Shown here: one piece after another, positions 6,559-14,130 of the stretch
How the letters are laid out: each line of letters starts with the position of its first letter
Numbering within the stretch: the stretch's first letter is position 1
Assembly (NCBI GenBank): GCA_044224215.1
Contig: JBGAKX010000073.1
Coordinates: 1-22,569, forward strand
Reading direction: 5' to 3'
Length of the DNA: 22,569 nucleotides
DNA from: DAOMFM01 sp035429825
GTDB lineage: Bacteria; Acidobacteriota; Blastocatellia; UBA7656; JADIYM01
Translations under genes and position numbers: made by a program
The notes under the pieces: generated by a model
The model's input: the letters and a program-made list of their open reading frames with translations, nothing else
Told to the model about the DNA's origin: nothing
Databases searched by the model: none

Positions 6559-7527
6559 TCACGTCGTCGGAACGACGGTCTTGACCCGGTCGATCGCCTC
6601 CTGCAGCTGCTGGTTCGGCTTGAGCGTGTTCGCCTGCGTGTACGCGGCGAGCGCCTCCTTGTACTTCTTCTGCGACTCGTCGACAAACCCGAGCTCGGCG
6701 AACGCGTCCGCGTTCTTCGGATCGAGCGTCGTCGCCTTGATGAGCGCGGTCTCCGCCTTGGGAAACTGCTTTGACCTCGACAGCGACAGGCCGTAGTTGA
6801 ACCACCCGTTCGCGTCCTGCGGGTTCGCCTCGACGACCTTGGCGAGATGGACCGACGCCTTCTGGAAGTCGCCCGCGCCGAGATACGCGCTCCCGAGGAG
6901 CGTGGCCGTCGCCGCGTCGTCGCGGACGAGTCTGAGCTGCTCCGCGCGCGTGATGGCCGCCTGCCAGTCCGCGGCGGATCCAGACGCGATGGCGCGCGAC
7001 AACAACAGGCGCGTCGACTGGTCGAGCGTGAACGGGTCTTTCGGATTGAGTTTGAGCGCCCGGTCGAAATTCTCGAGCGCCTTGTCATTCTGGTTCAGTC
7101 GCTGGTACGCGACGCCGAGGTAATAGAAGTTGACCGGATCGTCGGTCACGGTCTGGGTCGCGACGGTCAGCGTCGTGACGGCCTTCTGGTTGTCGTCGGT
7201 CAGAAAGTAGGCGCGACCGAGAACGGCGCGCGCGGCGGCGTCTGCCTTGCCGCCGTTCTTCTCGGCGAGATCGATGTAGCGGACCAGCGCCACGATCGAC
7301 TTTCCGTATTCCTTCAGCCGGAAATGGGACAGACCCATGTAGTAGTACGTATTCGCAAAATCCGGATGCGCGTCGGCGACCTTCTGAAAATCCGAGATCG
7401 CCTGACGAAACTGCTGCTGTTTGAAGTGCGAGACGCCCGAATCCCAATCGGCGTCGCCCTGGGCATAGGCGGCGCCCCCCGTCGCAAGAACGACCACAAG
7501 CACGGCCGCGGAAAATAGAACTCTCAC
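6559..7527 (-). CDS. Exported tetratricopeptide-repeat protein
   Basis: The product is a 322-residue protein with a signal peptide (MRVLFSAAVLVVVLATGGAAYAQ) followed by about eight or nine TPR-like helix pairs that fill the rest of the chain. Clear repeat units include FRQAISDFQKVADAHPDFANTYYYMGL, NDKALENFDRALKLNPKDP and FPKAETALIKATTLDPKNADAFAELG. TPR arrays are protein-interaction scaffolds. I chose the GTG at 7525-7527, which has GGGAGG 9 bases upstream; the ATG at 7549-7551 has no such site and would put charged residues before the signal peptide. It has its own terminator region on each side. The function in the cell envelope is unknown. Confidence 0.85.
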   Translation of the reverse strand: MRVLFSAAVLVVVLATGGAAYAQGDADWDSGVSHFKQQQFRQAISDFQKVADAHPDFANTYYYMGLSHFRLKEYGKSIVALVRYIDLAEKNGGKADAAARAVLGRAYFLTDDNQKAVTTLTVATQTVTDDPVNFYYLGVAYQRLNQNDKALENFDRALKLNPKDPFTLDQSTRLLLSRAIASGSAADWQAAITRAEQLRLVRDDAATATLLGSAYLGAGDFQKASVHLAKVVEANPQDANGWFNYGLSLSRSKQFPKAETALIKATTLDPKNADAFAELGFVDESQKKYKEALAAYTQANTLKPNQQLQEAIDRVKTVVPTT

Positions 7528-7624
7528 TGCTCGGCTCCTCCCTTTCAGCATGACGAACGAGGCAAGCGGTCAGATGTTGCAGAGCGGCGCGCCGTTGCGT
7601 CAATCCCCCGACCCAAACGCAAAG

Positions 7625-7652
7625 CGGCCGGCAGCGAGTTCACTGCCGGCCG
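7625..7652 (-). terminator. Terminator after the TonB-dependent receptor gene
   Basis: A perfect 10-bp stem, CGGCCGGCAG / CTGCCGGCCG, with an 8-base loop lies 40 bases after the receptor stop codon. On the minus strand it is followed by CTTTGCGTTT, a broken T run; on the plus strand by GTTTT. It separates the receptor gene from the TPR gene. Confidence 0.7.
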
Positions 7653-7691
7653 GTTTTGGGATACTCGGCGGACGGTTCGGCCGCGATCGGG

Positions 7692-10600
7692 CTAGAACTG
7701 CAGCTTGATGCCGAACTGGAACTGCCGCGGCTCGGCGGCGGCCGTGGGAAGGCCCGCCACCGTGAAGTTGTTGTTCACGTCGATGATGTTCACGTGGTTG
7801 AAGATGTTGAAACACTCTGCGATCACGTTCAGCGTAAGGTGCTCGTTGAGCGCGATGTTGCGCGAGTACCGCACATCAACACTGTAAAACGCCGGCTTGG
7901 TGCCCGTCGCGCGACCGAGATAGCCGGTCGTGCCGTCCGGCGGCAGGTAGAACGTGCCGGCGAGCGTCGAATACGAATCGACCCCGGGCGGAAGTGTCTG
8001 CCCCGGCATGAGCTCGTTCGGACGGTCGGTCTGGCTCGAGAAATCGTAGTTCGTGTCGACGCCCGTCAGAATGTTGAAAGGTCGGCCGGCGGCGAGATCG
8101 ATGATCGTGGAGATGGTCGTGTCCGCGGCGATCTTTGCCCAGACGCCTTCGCTCTTCCACGTGTACGGCGTGACATACAGCCCCGAGAAGACGAACCGGT
8201 GACGCTGATCGAACAGCGAGTTTCCTCGATCGAGGTTGACGTTGTTGTTGTCCTGCGGCGCAAGCAGCGTCTGCAGGTCGGTCGAATCGTCGATCGCGTG
8301 CGAGTACGTGTAGCTCGCGGTGAATTGATAGTTCTGCGAGTACCGCTTGTTGAGCGCGATCGTGAGCGCGTTGTAGTCCGAGCTTCCCGAGGCGTCCTGC
8401 GCAATGATCGGCCCGTACGGGACGGGAACGCCGTAGCCCAGGGGCAGTCCGAGCGACGATGCGATGCCGAGCAGTTGCTGCGACGACAGTCCGATCGTCT
8501 GGCCAAACGCGAAGTTCGGGCCGGATGGCCGGAAGAAGTTGAACAGCGCCGCCGGCACGATGCCAAGGTCAGGACGGAAGACGGCAACGGTGAGCGGACT
8601 CGTCCCGGGCGGCACAAGTCCCGCGGCCACCGCGCGATCGCGGTTGCGCAGCAGGAGGTCGACGTCGGGGACGTTGCGGTCGCGCGGTCGGTACTGGTGA
8701 AGACCGCGAACCCAGAGGTAGGACGTCGAGACCGAGAAGTTGTCGAGGAATTCGTGCTCGAACGTCAGGTTCGCCTGCTGCGAATATCCGTACACGAACT
8801 GATCGTCGATCGGCAGCGTGAACGGAAGCAGCGGCGTGACGTTGCCGGGATACTGGTCGGGGTCGAACCGCTGCTGGCCCGGAATGTAGCCCGGGAGCTG
8901 CGAATAGCCCTGGAACGTCGCCGCCGCGCTCGACGGATCGAGAATCAGCTGCGGCGCCTGAGAGCCGTCCGCGACGTTCGCGTTGAAGGCGATCGCGAGC
9001 AGCGGGTGGTCGTAGAACAGACCGTACGCAGCACGCAGGACCGTCTTGCCGTCGCCCTTGGGATCCCACGAAATTCCGACACGCGGCTGGAAGTTGTTGT
9101 AATCACGCGGGATGCCCTCGACGACTCCAACGGCCGCTTCGGCGGCAGGACACTCCACGCACTCGGCGGTTCCCGCCGGGAACAGCGGCGGCGTCTCGAC
9201 GTCGTACCGGACGCCGTAGTTGAGTGTCAGGTTCGGACGAATGCGCCACGTATCCTGGGCGTACAGGCTGATCTGGTTGTTTGCGAAATTGCTCGTGGGA
9301 TCGCCGAAGCCCTGAATGAAATTCTGCGGCACGCCGAGCCCGTACGCCTGAACGACGGTCAGTCCCGGGACGTTTGAGACGATCTGTCCGCCGATCGCGT
9401 TTGCGGTCGCGGCAGCCTGGTCCGGCGGTACGCCCTGGCCGATCAGGCCGGCGGCGATGCCGTTCGTGATGAGCGTCAACGCACCCGACGCCGACGTGCC
9501 GGGCTGGAAGAACACGCTACCCGGCAGCGTGCCAAAGTTGTAGACGCCGCCAAAGTTCAGCTGGAAGATCGCATTCACGGGAAGGTGGTTGTAGTCGCCA
9601 CCAAACTTGAAGCTGTGGTTCCCGTGCAGGTACGAGAAATTGTCGATGAACTGGATGCGCTTCTCGGTGCGCTTGACCGGCGCAAACGGTTCGCGGCCCG
9701 TATAGCCGAGACCGTTGATGTTGACGCCAACCGCGGTCGAGTTGAAGTTGAAGCAGCTGTCGTCAGACGACGGGCACGTCGGAAGGTAGTCGACGCGACG
9801 GTTTGCGAACTGGAAACGGAACTCGTTGATGAACCGGCCGTCGCCAAACGTCGTGATGTTGGCGGCCGTGACCGTGTTGTCGGTCGAGTCGTTGATCGCG
9901 GTACGCGAGAACGCATTCTGACCGTACACCTGGTTCTGTGCATTCGACTGCGTGCCGGTGAGGAAGATCGGAACCCAGCTGTACCTTGCCGAGAAGCTGT
10001 TGCTGGCATTGAACTGATGGTCGACGCGAATCGAGAACTGCGTCGTCTTGTCGCTGACGGGGAACTCGCCGTTGAGCGGGAAGCCGGACGACGGGTCGTA
10101 GCCGCCGAGCGGAACGTAACCGGCAGGTATCGCGACGCCGTTCGGGAAGAACCGCCCATTGGGCCCGTAGCCATTCTGCGCGATGAAGCTCGTCAGACCG
10201 AACGCGCCGACAAGACCCGTTTCGGAGTTGCCGCGAAGAAGCGTAAGCGGCGCAGTGACCGGCGCGAGCGCGGCCTGGTTCAGCCCGTACTGCGCGAGGA
10301 ACGCGTCCGTGAGACCGAACGCGTCGAACACGTTCGGATTCGCCGCGAACGAATTCTGGTCGCTCGTCAGGTTGAAGATCGACGTGTCGCGTCCAATGAC
10401 GGAGAACGCCGTTTCCTGGCGATGCGACTGCTCGAATGCGGCAAAGAAGAACGTCCGGCCCTTCTTGATGGGGCCGCCGAGCGTCGCGCCGTACTGCGCG
10501 CGCGTGTACGCGGGATCGTCCGAGATCGCGAACGCGTTGCGGGCCTGGAACGACCGCTGGCGCAGGAAGCCGAAGACATTTCCGTGGAACTCGTTCGTGC

Positions 10601-11354
10601 CGGACTTGGTGATGATGTTGACGACGGCGCCCGATGCGCGGCCGAACTCGGGAGCATAGGAGTTCGTGATGAGCTGAAACTCCTGAACGGCCTCCTGGCT
10701 GATCGTGCCGCGGACCGAGTTGATCGAGTTGTCGTTGTTGTCCGCACCGTCGATCGACACGTTGTTCGAGCGCGACCGCTGACCGCCGGCGTTCAGACCC
10801 GACGACGGCGCCGGTCCGATGGTCGGCGCGTTGTCACGAACGATGGTCGAGCTCGTGAGCGTGAAGTTCAGAAAATTGCGGCCATTGATCGGCAGGTTCT
10901 CGATGCGCTGCGAATCGACCGTTGCAGAGACGGACGTGCGCGTCGTTTCGATCAGTTCGGTCCCGGCGACGATCGTGACCTCGGTGTCGGAGCCGCCGAT
11001 CGCCACCTCGAGGGAGAGGTCCAGTTCGGCCGCCTGCCCGACGGTCAGGACGACGCCGGTCGTCTGCAGCTTCTTGAAGCCCTGTGCGTTGACGAGAATC
11101 TCGTACTCGGCAGGATTTGCCGCCGGGAAGGTATACCGACCTTCCGCGTTCGAGACCGCGGTGCGCTCGACGCCCGTGTTCACGTTTCTGAGCGTGACGG
11201 TCGCTCCAGTGACAACGGCGCCGTTGGGATCCGTGATGACTCCCGAAAGGTCTGCCGAAGCGACGCCGGACTGGGCAAAGACCGTGCCGGCGGCGACCAT
11301 CATCAGGGTGAACGTCGCAAGCAGGTGGCGAATACGCACAACGCTGGGTTTCAT
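7692..11354 (-). CDS. Oar-like TonB-dependent receptor with carboxypeptidase-regulatory domain
   Basis: This 1220-residue outer-membrane beta-barrel has a signal peptide ending near VFAQ. A carboxypeptidase-regulatory-like (Ig-fold) domain follows at about residues 30-110: LSGVITDPNGAVVTGATVTLRNVNTG, then NAEGRYTFPAANPAEYEI. The plug comes next, with IENLPINGRNFLNFTL, DGADNNDNSIN and GRASGAVVNIITKSGTNEFHGN. The rest is a barrel of about 950 residues ending in EPRQFQFGIKLQF with the usual terminal Phe. This is the large Oar/SusC-related family expanded in Acidobacteriota; substrates are usually oligosaccharides, peptides or siderophores and cannot be told here. I chose the ATG at 11352-11354 because GGGAG lies 9-10 bases upstream; the in-frame ATG 16 codons earlier lies within a structured leader. 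No SusD or degradative enzyme is next to it. Confidence 0.93.
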   Translation of the reverse strand: MKPSVVRIRHLLATFTLMMVAAGTVFAQSGVASADLSGVITDPNGAVVTGATVTLRNVNTGVERTAVSNAEGRYTFPAANPAEYEILVNAQGFKKLQTTGVVLTVGQAAELDLSLEVAIGGSDTEVTIVAGTELIETTRTSVSATVDSQRIENLPINGRNFLNFTLTSSTIVRDNAPTIGPAPSSGLNAGGQRSRSNNVSIDGADNNDNSINSVRGTISQEAVQEFQLITNSYAPEFGRASGAVVNIITKSGTNEFHGNVFGFLRQRSFQARNAFAISDDPAYTRAQYGATLGGPIKKGRTFFFAAFEQSHRQETAFSVIGRDTSIFNLTSDQNSFAANPNVFDAFGLTDAFLAQYGLNQAALAPVTAPLTLLRGNSETGLVGAFGLTSFIAQNGYGPNGRFFPNGVAIPAGYVPLGGYDPSSGFPLNGEFPVSDKTTQFSIRVDHQFNASNSFSARYSWVPIFLTGTQSNAQNQVYGQNAFSRTAINDSTDNTVTAANITTFGDGRFINEFRFQFANRRVDYLPTCPSSDDSCFNFNSTAVGVNINGLGYTGREPFAPVKRTEKRIQFIDNFSYLHGNHSFKFGGDYNHLPVNAIFQLNFGGVYNFGTLPGSVFFQPGTSASGALTLITNGIAAGLIGQGVPPDQAAATANAIGGQIVSNVPGLTVVQAYGLGVPQNFIQGFGDPTSNFANNQISLYAQDTWRIRPNLTLNYGVRYDVETPPLFPAGTAECVECPAAEAAVGVVEGIPRDYNNFQPRVGISWDPKGDGKTVLRAAYGLFYDHPLLAIAFNANVADGSQAPQLILDPSSAAATFQGYSQLPGYIPGQQRFDPDQYPGNVTPLLPFTLPIDDQFVYGYSQQANLTFEHEFLDNFSVSTSYLWVRGLHQYRPRDRNVPDVDLLLRNRDRAVAAGLVPPGTSPLTVAVFRPDLGIVPAALFNFFRPSGPNFAFGQTIGLSSQQLLGIASSLGLPLGYGVPVPYGPIIAQDASGSSDYNALTIALNKRYSQNYQFTASYTYSHAIDDSTDLQTLLAPQDNNNVNLDRGNSLFDQRHRFVFSGLYVTPYTWKSEGVWAKIAADTTISTIIDLAAGRPFNILTGVDTNYDFSSQTDRPNELMPGQTLPPGVDSYSTLAGTFYLPPDGTTGYLGRATGTKPAFYSVDVRYSRNIALNEHLTLNVIAECFNIFNHVNIIDVNNNFTVAGLPTAAAEPRQFQFGIKLQF

Positions 11355-11401
11355 GTTCGATCTCTCCCTTTCGATGACTCTTGGATAGAGCGGATGCCGC
11401 A

Positions 11402-11453
11402 CCTCTTCGCATGTACATGCGAGAGGGCAAGGCTCGCCCCAGCCGATGGGGCG
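11402..11453 (-). promoter_or_regulatory. Structured 5' leader of the receptor gene
   Basis: Two strong hairpins lie 48-99 bases before the receptor start. One is CGCATG-TA-CATGCG with flanking CCTCT/AGAGG arms and one bulged base (11402-11426). The other is CGCCCC / GGGGCG with a 7-base loop (11435-11453). A smaller GCGG-CAT-CCGC hairpin follows nearer the gene. I do not recognise a known riboswitch class. The arrangement could regulate translation or stabilise the message. Upstream of about 11460 the DNA turns AT-rich, where a promoter is expected, but no clear -35/-10 pair stands out. Confidence 0.5.
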
Positions 11454-11574
11454 ACACTCAAACCGCTAGGCTGAATTACAAAAGCGCTAAAACGTGTTGA
11501 ACGAGAAAACTTTGATTTTTGATACACGATCGGAATGGAATGCGCAAGATCGACGGGCGTGCGCAAAACGCACC

Positions 11575-11628
11575 AGTGGCGCGGCAAGGTCTTCTCGCCG
11601 CGCCACTTGCGCCAGCATCACGGATGCT
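11575..11628 (-). terminator. Terminator after the PPC-domain gene
   Basis: Two hairpins follow the stop codon on the minus strand: AGCATC-CGT-GATGCT (11614-11628), then a perfect 11-bp stem AGTGGCGCGGC / GCCGCGCCACT with an 11-base loop (11575-11607). The second is followed by GGTGCGTTTTGC, a short T run typical of an intrinsic terminator in high-GC DNA. Confidence 0.75.
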
Positions 11629-11644
11629 GATCGGACGGATCGTT

Positions 11645-13045
11645 CTAGTTGATCACACCGGGATTCGACCGTCTCCCGTCCGGGTTCACGACGGTGACGA
11701 CGTCGCCGCGGCGGACCGGCTGAAGCGGCACGAGCTTGACGACCTTGGTCGGCTTTTTGGGTGCGGGCTTGCTTGGCACGATCACGCCGTTGATCTCGGC
11801 CCGCGTCGACCCACCGACTGCCACGAAGTTCGAACCGAGCACGCGCTTCAGCAAAGAACCGTCCTGAATCTTGAACCCGGTGATGATCGGCGCCAACGAC
11901 GCATCCTGGAGCGAGAGGTTCACCGAGTAGTAGAAACTGCCGCCGCCGCGATTCTGCGCGTCGTACACGGCCACGTAATACGTTCCCGTGTACGGCAGAA
12001 CCATGTTGAACCGCGAGTCGAGTCCGTCGGCGTCGTCGTTCCCGAAAAGGTATCCGCCGTGGTTGTCAAAGATCTCGACGACCGGATCCATGTCCGACAG
12101 AAACACCTCTGCGTCGACGTCGACGATCAGCGCGTTGCCACCGAGCGCGTCGAACCGGATGACGTCGATGTCGTTTGCGACGTCGGACAGGCCAAAGTAG
12201 AGCGATGGAAGCGTGACCACGTCGGCAAGCGTGGTCGTATCGTTCGACTCCTGCTCGACGTCGTCGGGCGAATCGGCGACGGTGAGGTTCAGCACGTACT
12301 CGTAGCCGTCGCCGCCGAGCCCGCCAAAGTCGGTGACTCCGATGTAGTAGACGTGAGTTCCCGCGTCGGGTGCGATGAGCCGGATGAACGAGTCGCTGCT
12401 CCCGTCGAAGTAGTCGTCGTTGACGGCGATCGGATCGTTGCCGTGATCGTCGAACACGACGAGGTACGAATCGAGCAGTGTTCCGAACACACGGTCGGCG
12501 ACCACTTCGATGCGGATGCTCTCGCCCTGGGTCGCGGTGATTGCGTAGTAGTCGATGTCGTCGAGCTCGCCCGATCCGCCGACGACATTGACGGGAAGGT
12601 CGTCAAGGCCCTGTGCAGTCACGTCGTTCGGCTCGACCTCGTAGATGTCGCCGAGTCCCGTGCCTTTGCGGCCGACGAACCCGTCACCGGCGACCTTGGT
12701 CGCAAGATCGCGAGACGGAGGATGGGCTGCGGGATCGAATCGGGGTGTGCCCTTTGAAGGAAGATCCGCTCGTTTGGCCTTTCCGACCGCGCTGCGACCT
12801 GCGAGTGCGCGAGCCCGTTCGCGGGCCGATTCGGCCACACTGGATGGAACCCGTGCAGGCAGTGAGCTTGTCGTAGTGCCGGTCTTTGATACAGCCGAGC
12901 CCAGATTTCGAAGTCTGGAATGCAACTCCGGTCCAATAGACGACGCATTCTTGTCGGCAGCGCGAGCCGCCGTGAGAACCGTCGAAGGTGGCCCGGCGAT
13001 CACGAGGATCGCCATAATGGCCAGAAAGGCGAGTAATCGATGCAT
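11645..13045 (-). CDS. Secreted protein with two PPC domains and a TIG-like end
   Basis: This 466-residue exported protein has a signal peptide (to about residue 29), then a basic, Ser/Ala-rich low-complexity linker to about 130. Two bacterial pre-peptidase C-terminal (PPC) beta-sandwich domains follow. The first is at about 136-256 (YEVEPNDVTAQ, then DDIDYYAITATQGESIRIEV, and ending DGYEYVLNLTV). The second is at about 264-378 (EQESNDTTTLAD to FYYSVNLSL). The end (about 385-466), with ITGFKIQDGSLLKRVLGSNF and ending VVNPDGRRSNPGVIN, resembles an IPT/TIG domain. PPC domains usually sit beside secreted peptidases; no catalytic domain is present here. Dense Asp clusters suggest calcium binding. 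GGGGGG lies 5 bases before the ATG at 13043-13045. The role is unknown. Confidence 0.88.
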   Translation of the reverse strand: MHRLLAFLAIMAILVIAGPPSTVLTAARAADKNASSIGPELHSRLRNLGSAVSKTGTTTSSLPARVPSSVAESARERARALAGRSAVGKAKRADLPSKGTPRFDPAAHPPSRDLATKVAGDGFVGRKGTGLGDIYEVEPNDVTAQGLDDLPVNVVGGSGELDDIDYYAITATQGESIRIEVVADRVFGTLLDSYLVVFDDHGNDPIAVNDDYFDGSSDSFIRLIAPDAGTHVYYIGVTDFGGLGGDGYEYVLNLTVADSPDDVEQESNDTTTLADVVTLPSLYFGLSDVANDIDVIRFDALGGNALIVDVDAEVFLSDMDPVVEIFDNHGGYLFGNDDADGLDSRFNMVLPYTGTYYVAVYDAQNRGGGSFYYSVNLSLQDASLAPIITGFKIQDGSLLKRVLGSNFVAVGGSTRAEINGVIVPSKPAPKKPTKVVKLVPLQPVRRGDVVTVVNPDGRRSNPGVIN

Positions 13046-13752
13046 GTCAGCCCCCCAAGCAGATTAACCCAAATGTACAAGGCACAAGGTTGCCCACGTG
13101 TGATGCAGCCAGCGCGCGGGTCCGTTCGCCCCGTCACGGCGCATTCGTGTCAGTGCCGTACGTGTTCTGTATGCAAGGGGGATTCCACTTGGGTGGCGCA
13201 CAGGAGCCGAACGAGTGCGAGTTGCGTCAGAACGCACTCCTCGACGTCCGTCACCGGCAGGCTGACAACCGAAAACAGGAGCGCGCCATCGTCGGCGTTT
13301 GTGCGACTCATCTCGCCGGGCGCCCGTGCGGGGGCGGCCAGATCGTGCGTCCAGGGAGGGCTGAAGCGAACCGAGCTCATGCGAAACGTCCGAGCGAGCG
13401 AATGTGGGGGTAGGCGCCGGTTGTCGGCTGAGGGGGTCTGGTCCGGAAACAACCGGCTACCTATCCGTCCACTCGTACCCTATAAGGACAACATTGGGGC
13501 TCATATGGTGTCAGAAAAAGGGTACTTGGGGCCGAACTGCGAAGCTTCTTCGCAGAGTGGAGTTTTGGTGGGATGAATGGCGGCGGGACGCGGAGCAGTG
13601 GAGGCGCGGACGGCGCGTTGGGCGCGCCCGCGCCGGTCTGGGCGGAGCGGTGTGAGTGCCAGAGTGGACCTCAGTCGGTGGAGAGCAACGAGATCCGTCA
13701 CGACCGTGACCGCCACGGGGAACTTGTTGAAACGAAAGGGACTGGTCGATCC
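13046..13752. other. Non-coding gap of about 700 bases
   Basis: No convincing gene is seen between the PPC-protein gene and the coiled-coil gene. Plus-strand frames read as Cys/Arg/Ser-rich noise. A minus-strand frame (13150-13452, or 76 codons from an inner ATG at 13378-13380) has moderately coding-like third positions but no ribosome-binding site and no recognised relative; it might be a small or decayed gene. Inverted repeats are present at 13213-13239 (GAGTGCG / CGCACTC), 13409-13461, 13475-13525 and 13537-13555. The first 60 bases should hold the promoter of the PPC gene. Confidence 0.5.
13409..13555. repeat. Group of nested inverted repeats in the gap
   Basis: Three foldable elements follow one another. 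The first is a 9-bp stem GCCGGTTGT / ACAACCGGC (13416-13424 with 13449-13457), extended by GGTA / TACC across a 3-base bulge (13409-13412 with 13458-13461). The second is GTACCC / GGGTAC (13475-13480 with 13520-13525). The third is an 8-bp stem CTGCGAAG / CTTCGCAG with a 3-base loop (13537-13555), followed on the plus strand by a TTTT a few bases later. This could be a small structured RNA ending in a terminator, or the remnant of a palindromic mobile element. I match it to no known RNA family. Confidence 0.4.
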
Positions 13753-13950
13753 TCAGGCCGTTCGGCCGAGCGCGTCCACGAGCCTGAGGCCGTCCGCAAC
13801 CCGGACGAACTCGCGCGACGAGGGCCGTGACCGCTCGAGCTCGCGCTCCAGTTCGTTGACGCGCGCCTCGAGCGCCGAGACGCGGGCAAAGACGCGATTG
13901 ACGACTCGCTCGAGCCTGTCCATTTCTTCCGTATGCGCTGCTTCGTACAT
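13753..13950 (-). CDS. Small coiled-coil protein divergent from lexA
   Basis: I do not recognise this 65-residue protein. The ATG at 13948-13950 has a near-perfect AGGAGG 7 bases upstream, much better than the in-frame ATGs further up. Residues 10-43 form a clear parallel-type coiled coil (MDRLERVVNRVFARVSALEARVNELERELERSR), and the rest, SREFVRVADGLRLVDALGR, could be a short amphipathic helix. No signal peptide or membrane segment is visible. It has a near-consensus promoter with a palindrome identical in form to one in the lexA promoter, so it is probably LexA-controlled. Small SOS proteins next to lexA in other phyla include cell-division inhibitors (SulA, YneA), but nothing in this sequence proves that role. 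Confidence 0.72.
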   Translation of the reverse strand: MYEAAHTEEMDRLERVVNRVFARVSALEARVNELERELERSRPSSREFVRVADGLRLVDALGRTA

Positions 13951-14013
13951 TGAATCGCCTCCTTCGTGAGCTTCCATTTCTAATCGTGAGAACGTGTGCG
14001 TGAGATCGAAGTA

Positions 14014-14025
14014 GGACATTTGTCC
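14014..14025. promoter_or_regulatory. Putative LexA operator of the coiled-coil gene
   Basis: GGACATTTGTCC is a perfect palindrome of the form GGAC-N4-GTCC. It begins about 5-6 bases downstream of the expected transcription start of the minus-strand coiled-coil gene, where a bound repressor would block initiation or clearance. The same half-sites and spacing recur at 14103-14114. The form resembles the Gram-positive GAAC-N4-GTTC SOS box. Confidence 0.6.
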
Positions 14026-14037
14026 AACGCGAGAACG

Positions 14038-14066
14038 TTTATACGGTGAGTCGCTAAAGCTGTCAA
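14038..14066 (-). promoter_or_regulatory. Near-consensus sigma70 promoter of the coiled-coil gene
   Basis: On the minus strand TTGACA (14061-14066) is followed by a 17-base spacer and TATAAA (14038-14043). Transcription would start near 14031, giving a leader of about 80 bases. This is one of the two strongest promoters in the window, fitting a gene that must be held off by a repressor. Confidence 0.75.
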
Positions 14067-14093
14067 GAAAAATATTTGCCGTGTACAAAAAGA

Positions 14094-14122
14094 TTGTAAA
14101 CGGGACGATTGTCCAGTACGAT
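14094..14122 (+). promoter_or_regulatory. lexA promoter
   Basis: TTGTAA (14094-14099), a 17-base spacer, and TACGAT (14117-14122) fit a sigma70 promoter. The second GGAC-N4-GTCC palindrome lies inside the spacer, as expected for autorepression. The start point would fall at about 14129-14131, at the GTG start codon, implying a leaderless or nearly leaderless message. Confidence 0.55.
14103..14114. promoter_or_regulatory. Putative LexA operator of lexA
   Basis: GGACGATTGTCC repeats the half-sites and 4-base gap of the palindrome at 14014-14025, 89 bases away. It lies between the -35 and -10 of the lexA promoter. Binding by LexA is inferred from position and from the usual autoregulation of lexA. 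Confidence 0.6.
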
Positions 14123-14130
14123 TGCGTTCC

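Noticed and set aside
9585..11474. Very long plus-strand open frame (629 codons), and a similar one at 7656-9377, opposite the receptor gene
   Set aside because: Both translate to Arg/Val/Asp-rich sequence with no family features and run exactly antisense to a well-recognised TonB-dependent receptor. High GC makes such shadow frames common.
13150..13452. Minus-strand frame of 100 codons in the same gap
   Set aside because: Third positions are moderately GC-rich and part of the sequence looks protein-like, but there is no ribosome-binding site or known relative. I left it as a possibility within the gap entry rather than calling a gene.
13040..13576. Plus-strand frame of 178 codons in the gap before the coiled-coil gene
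   Set aside because: It reads as Cys/Arg/Ser-rich noise, has no ribosome-binding site and no family resemblance.
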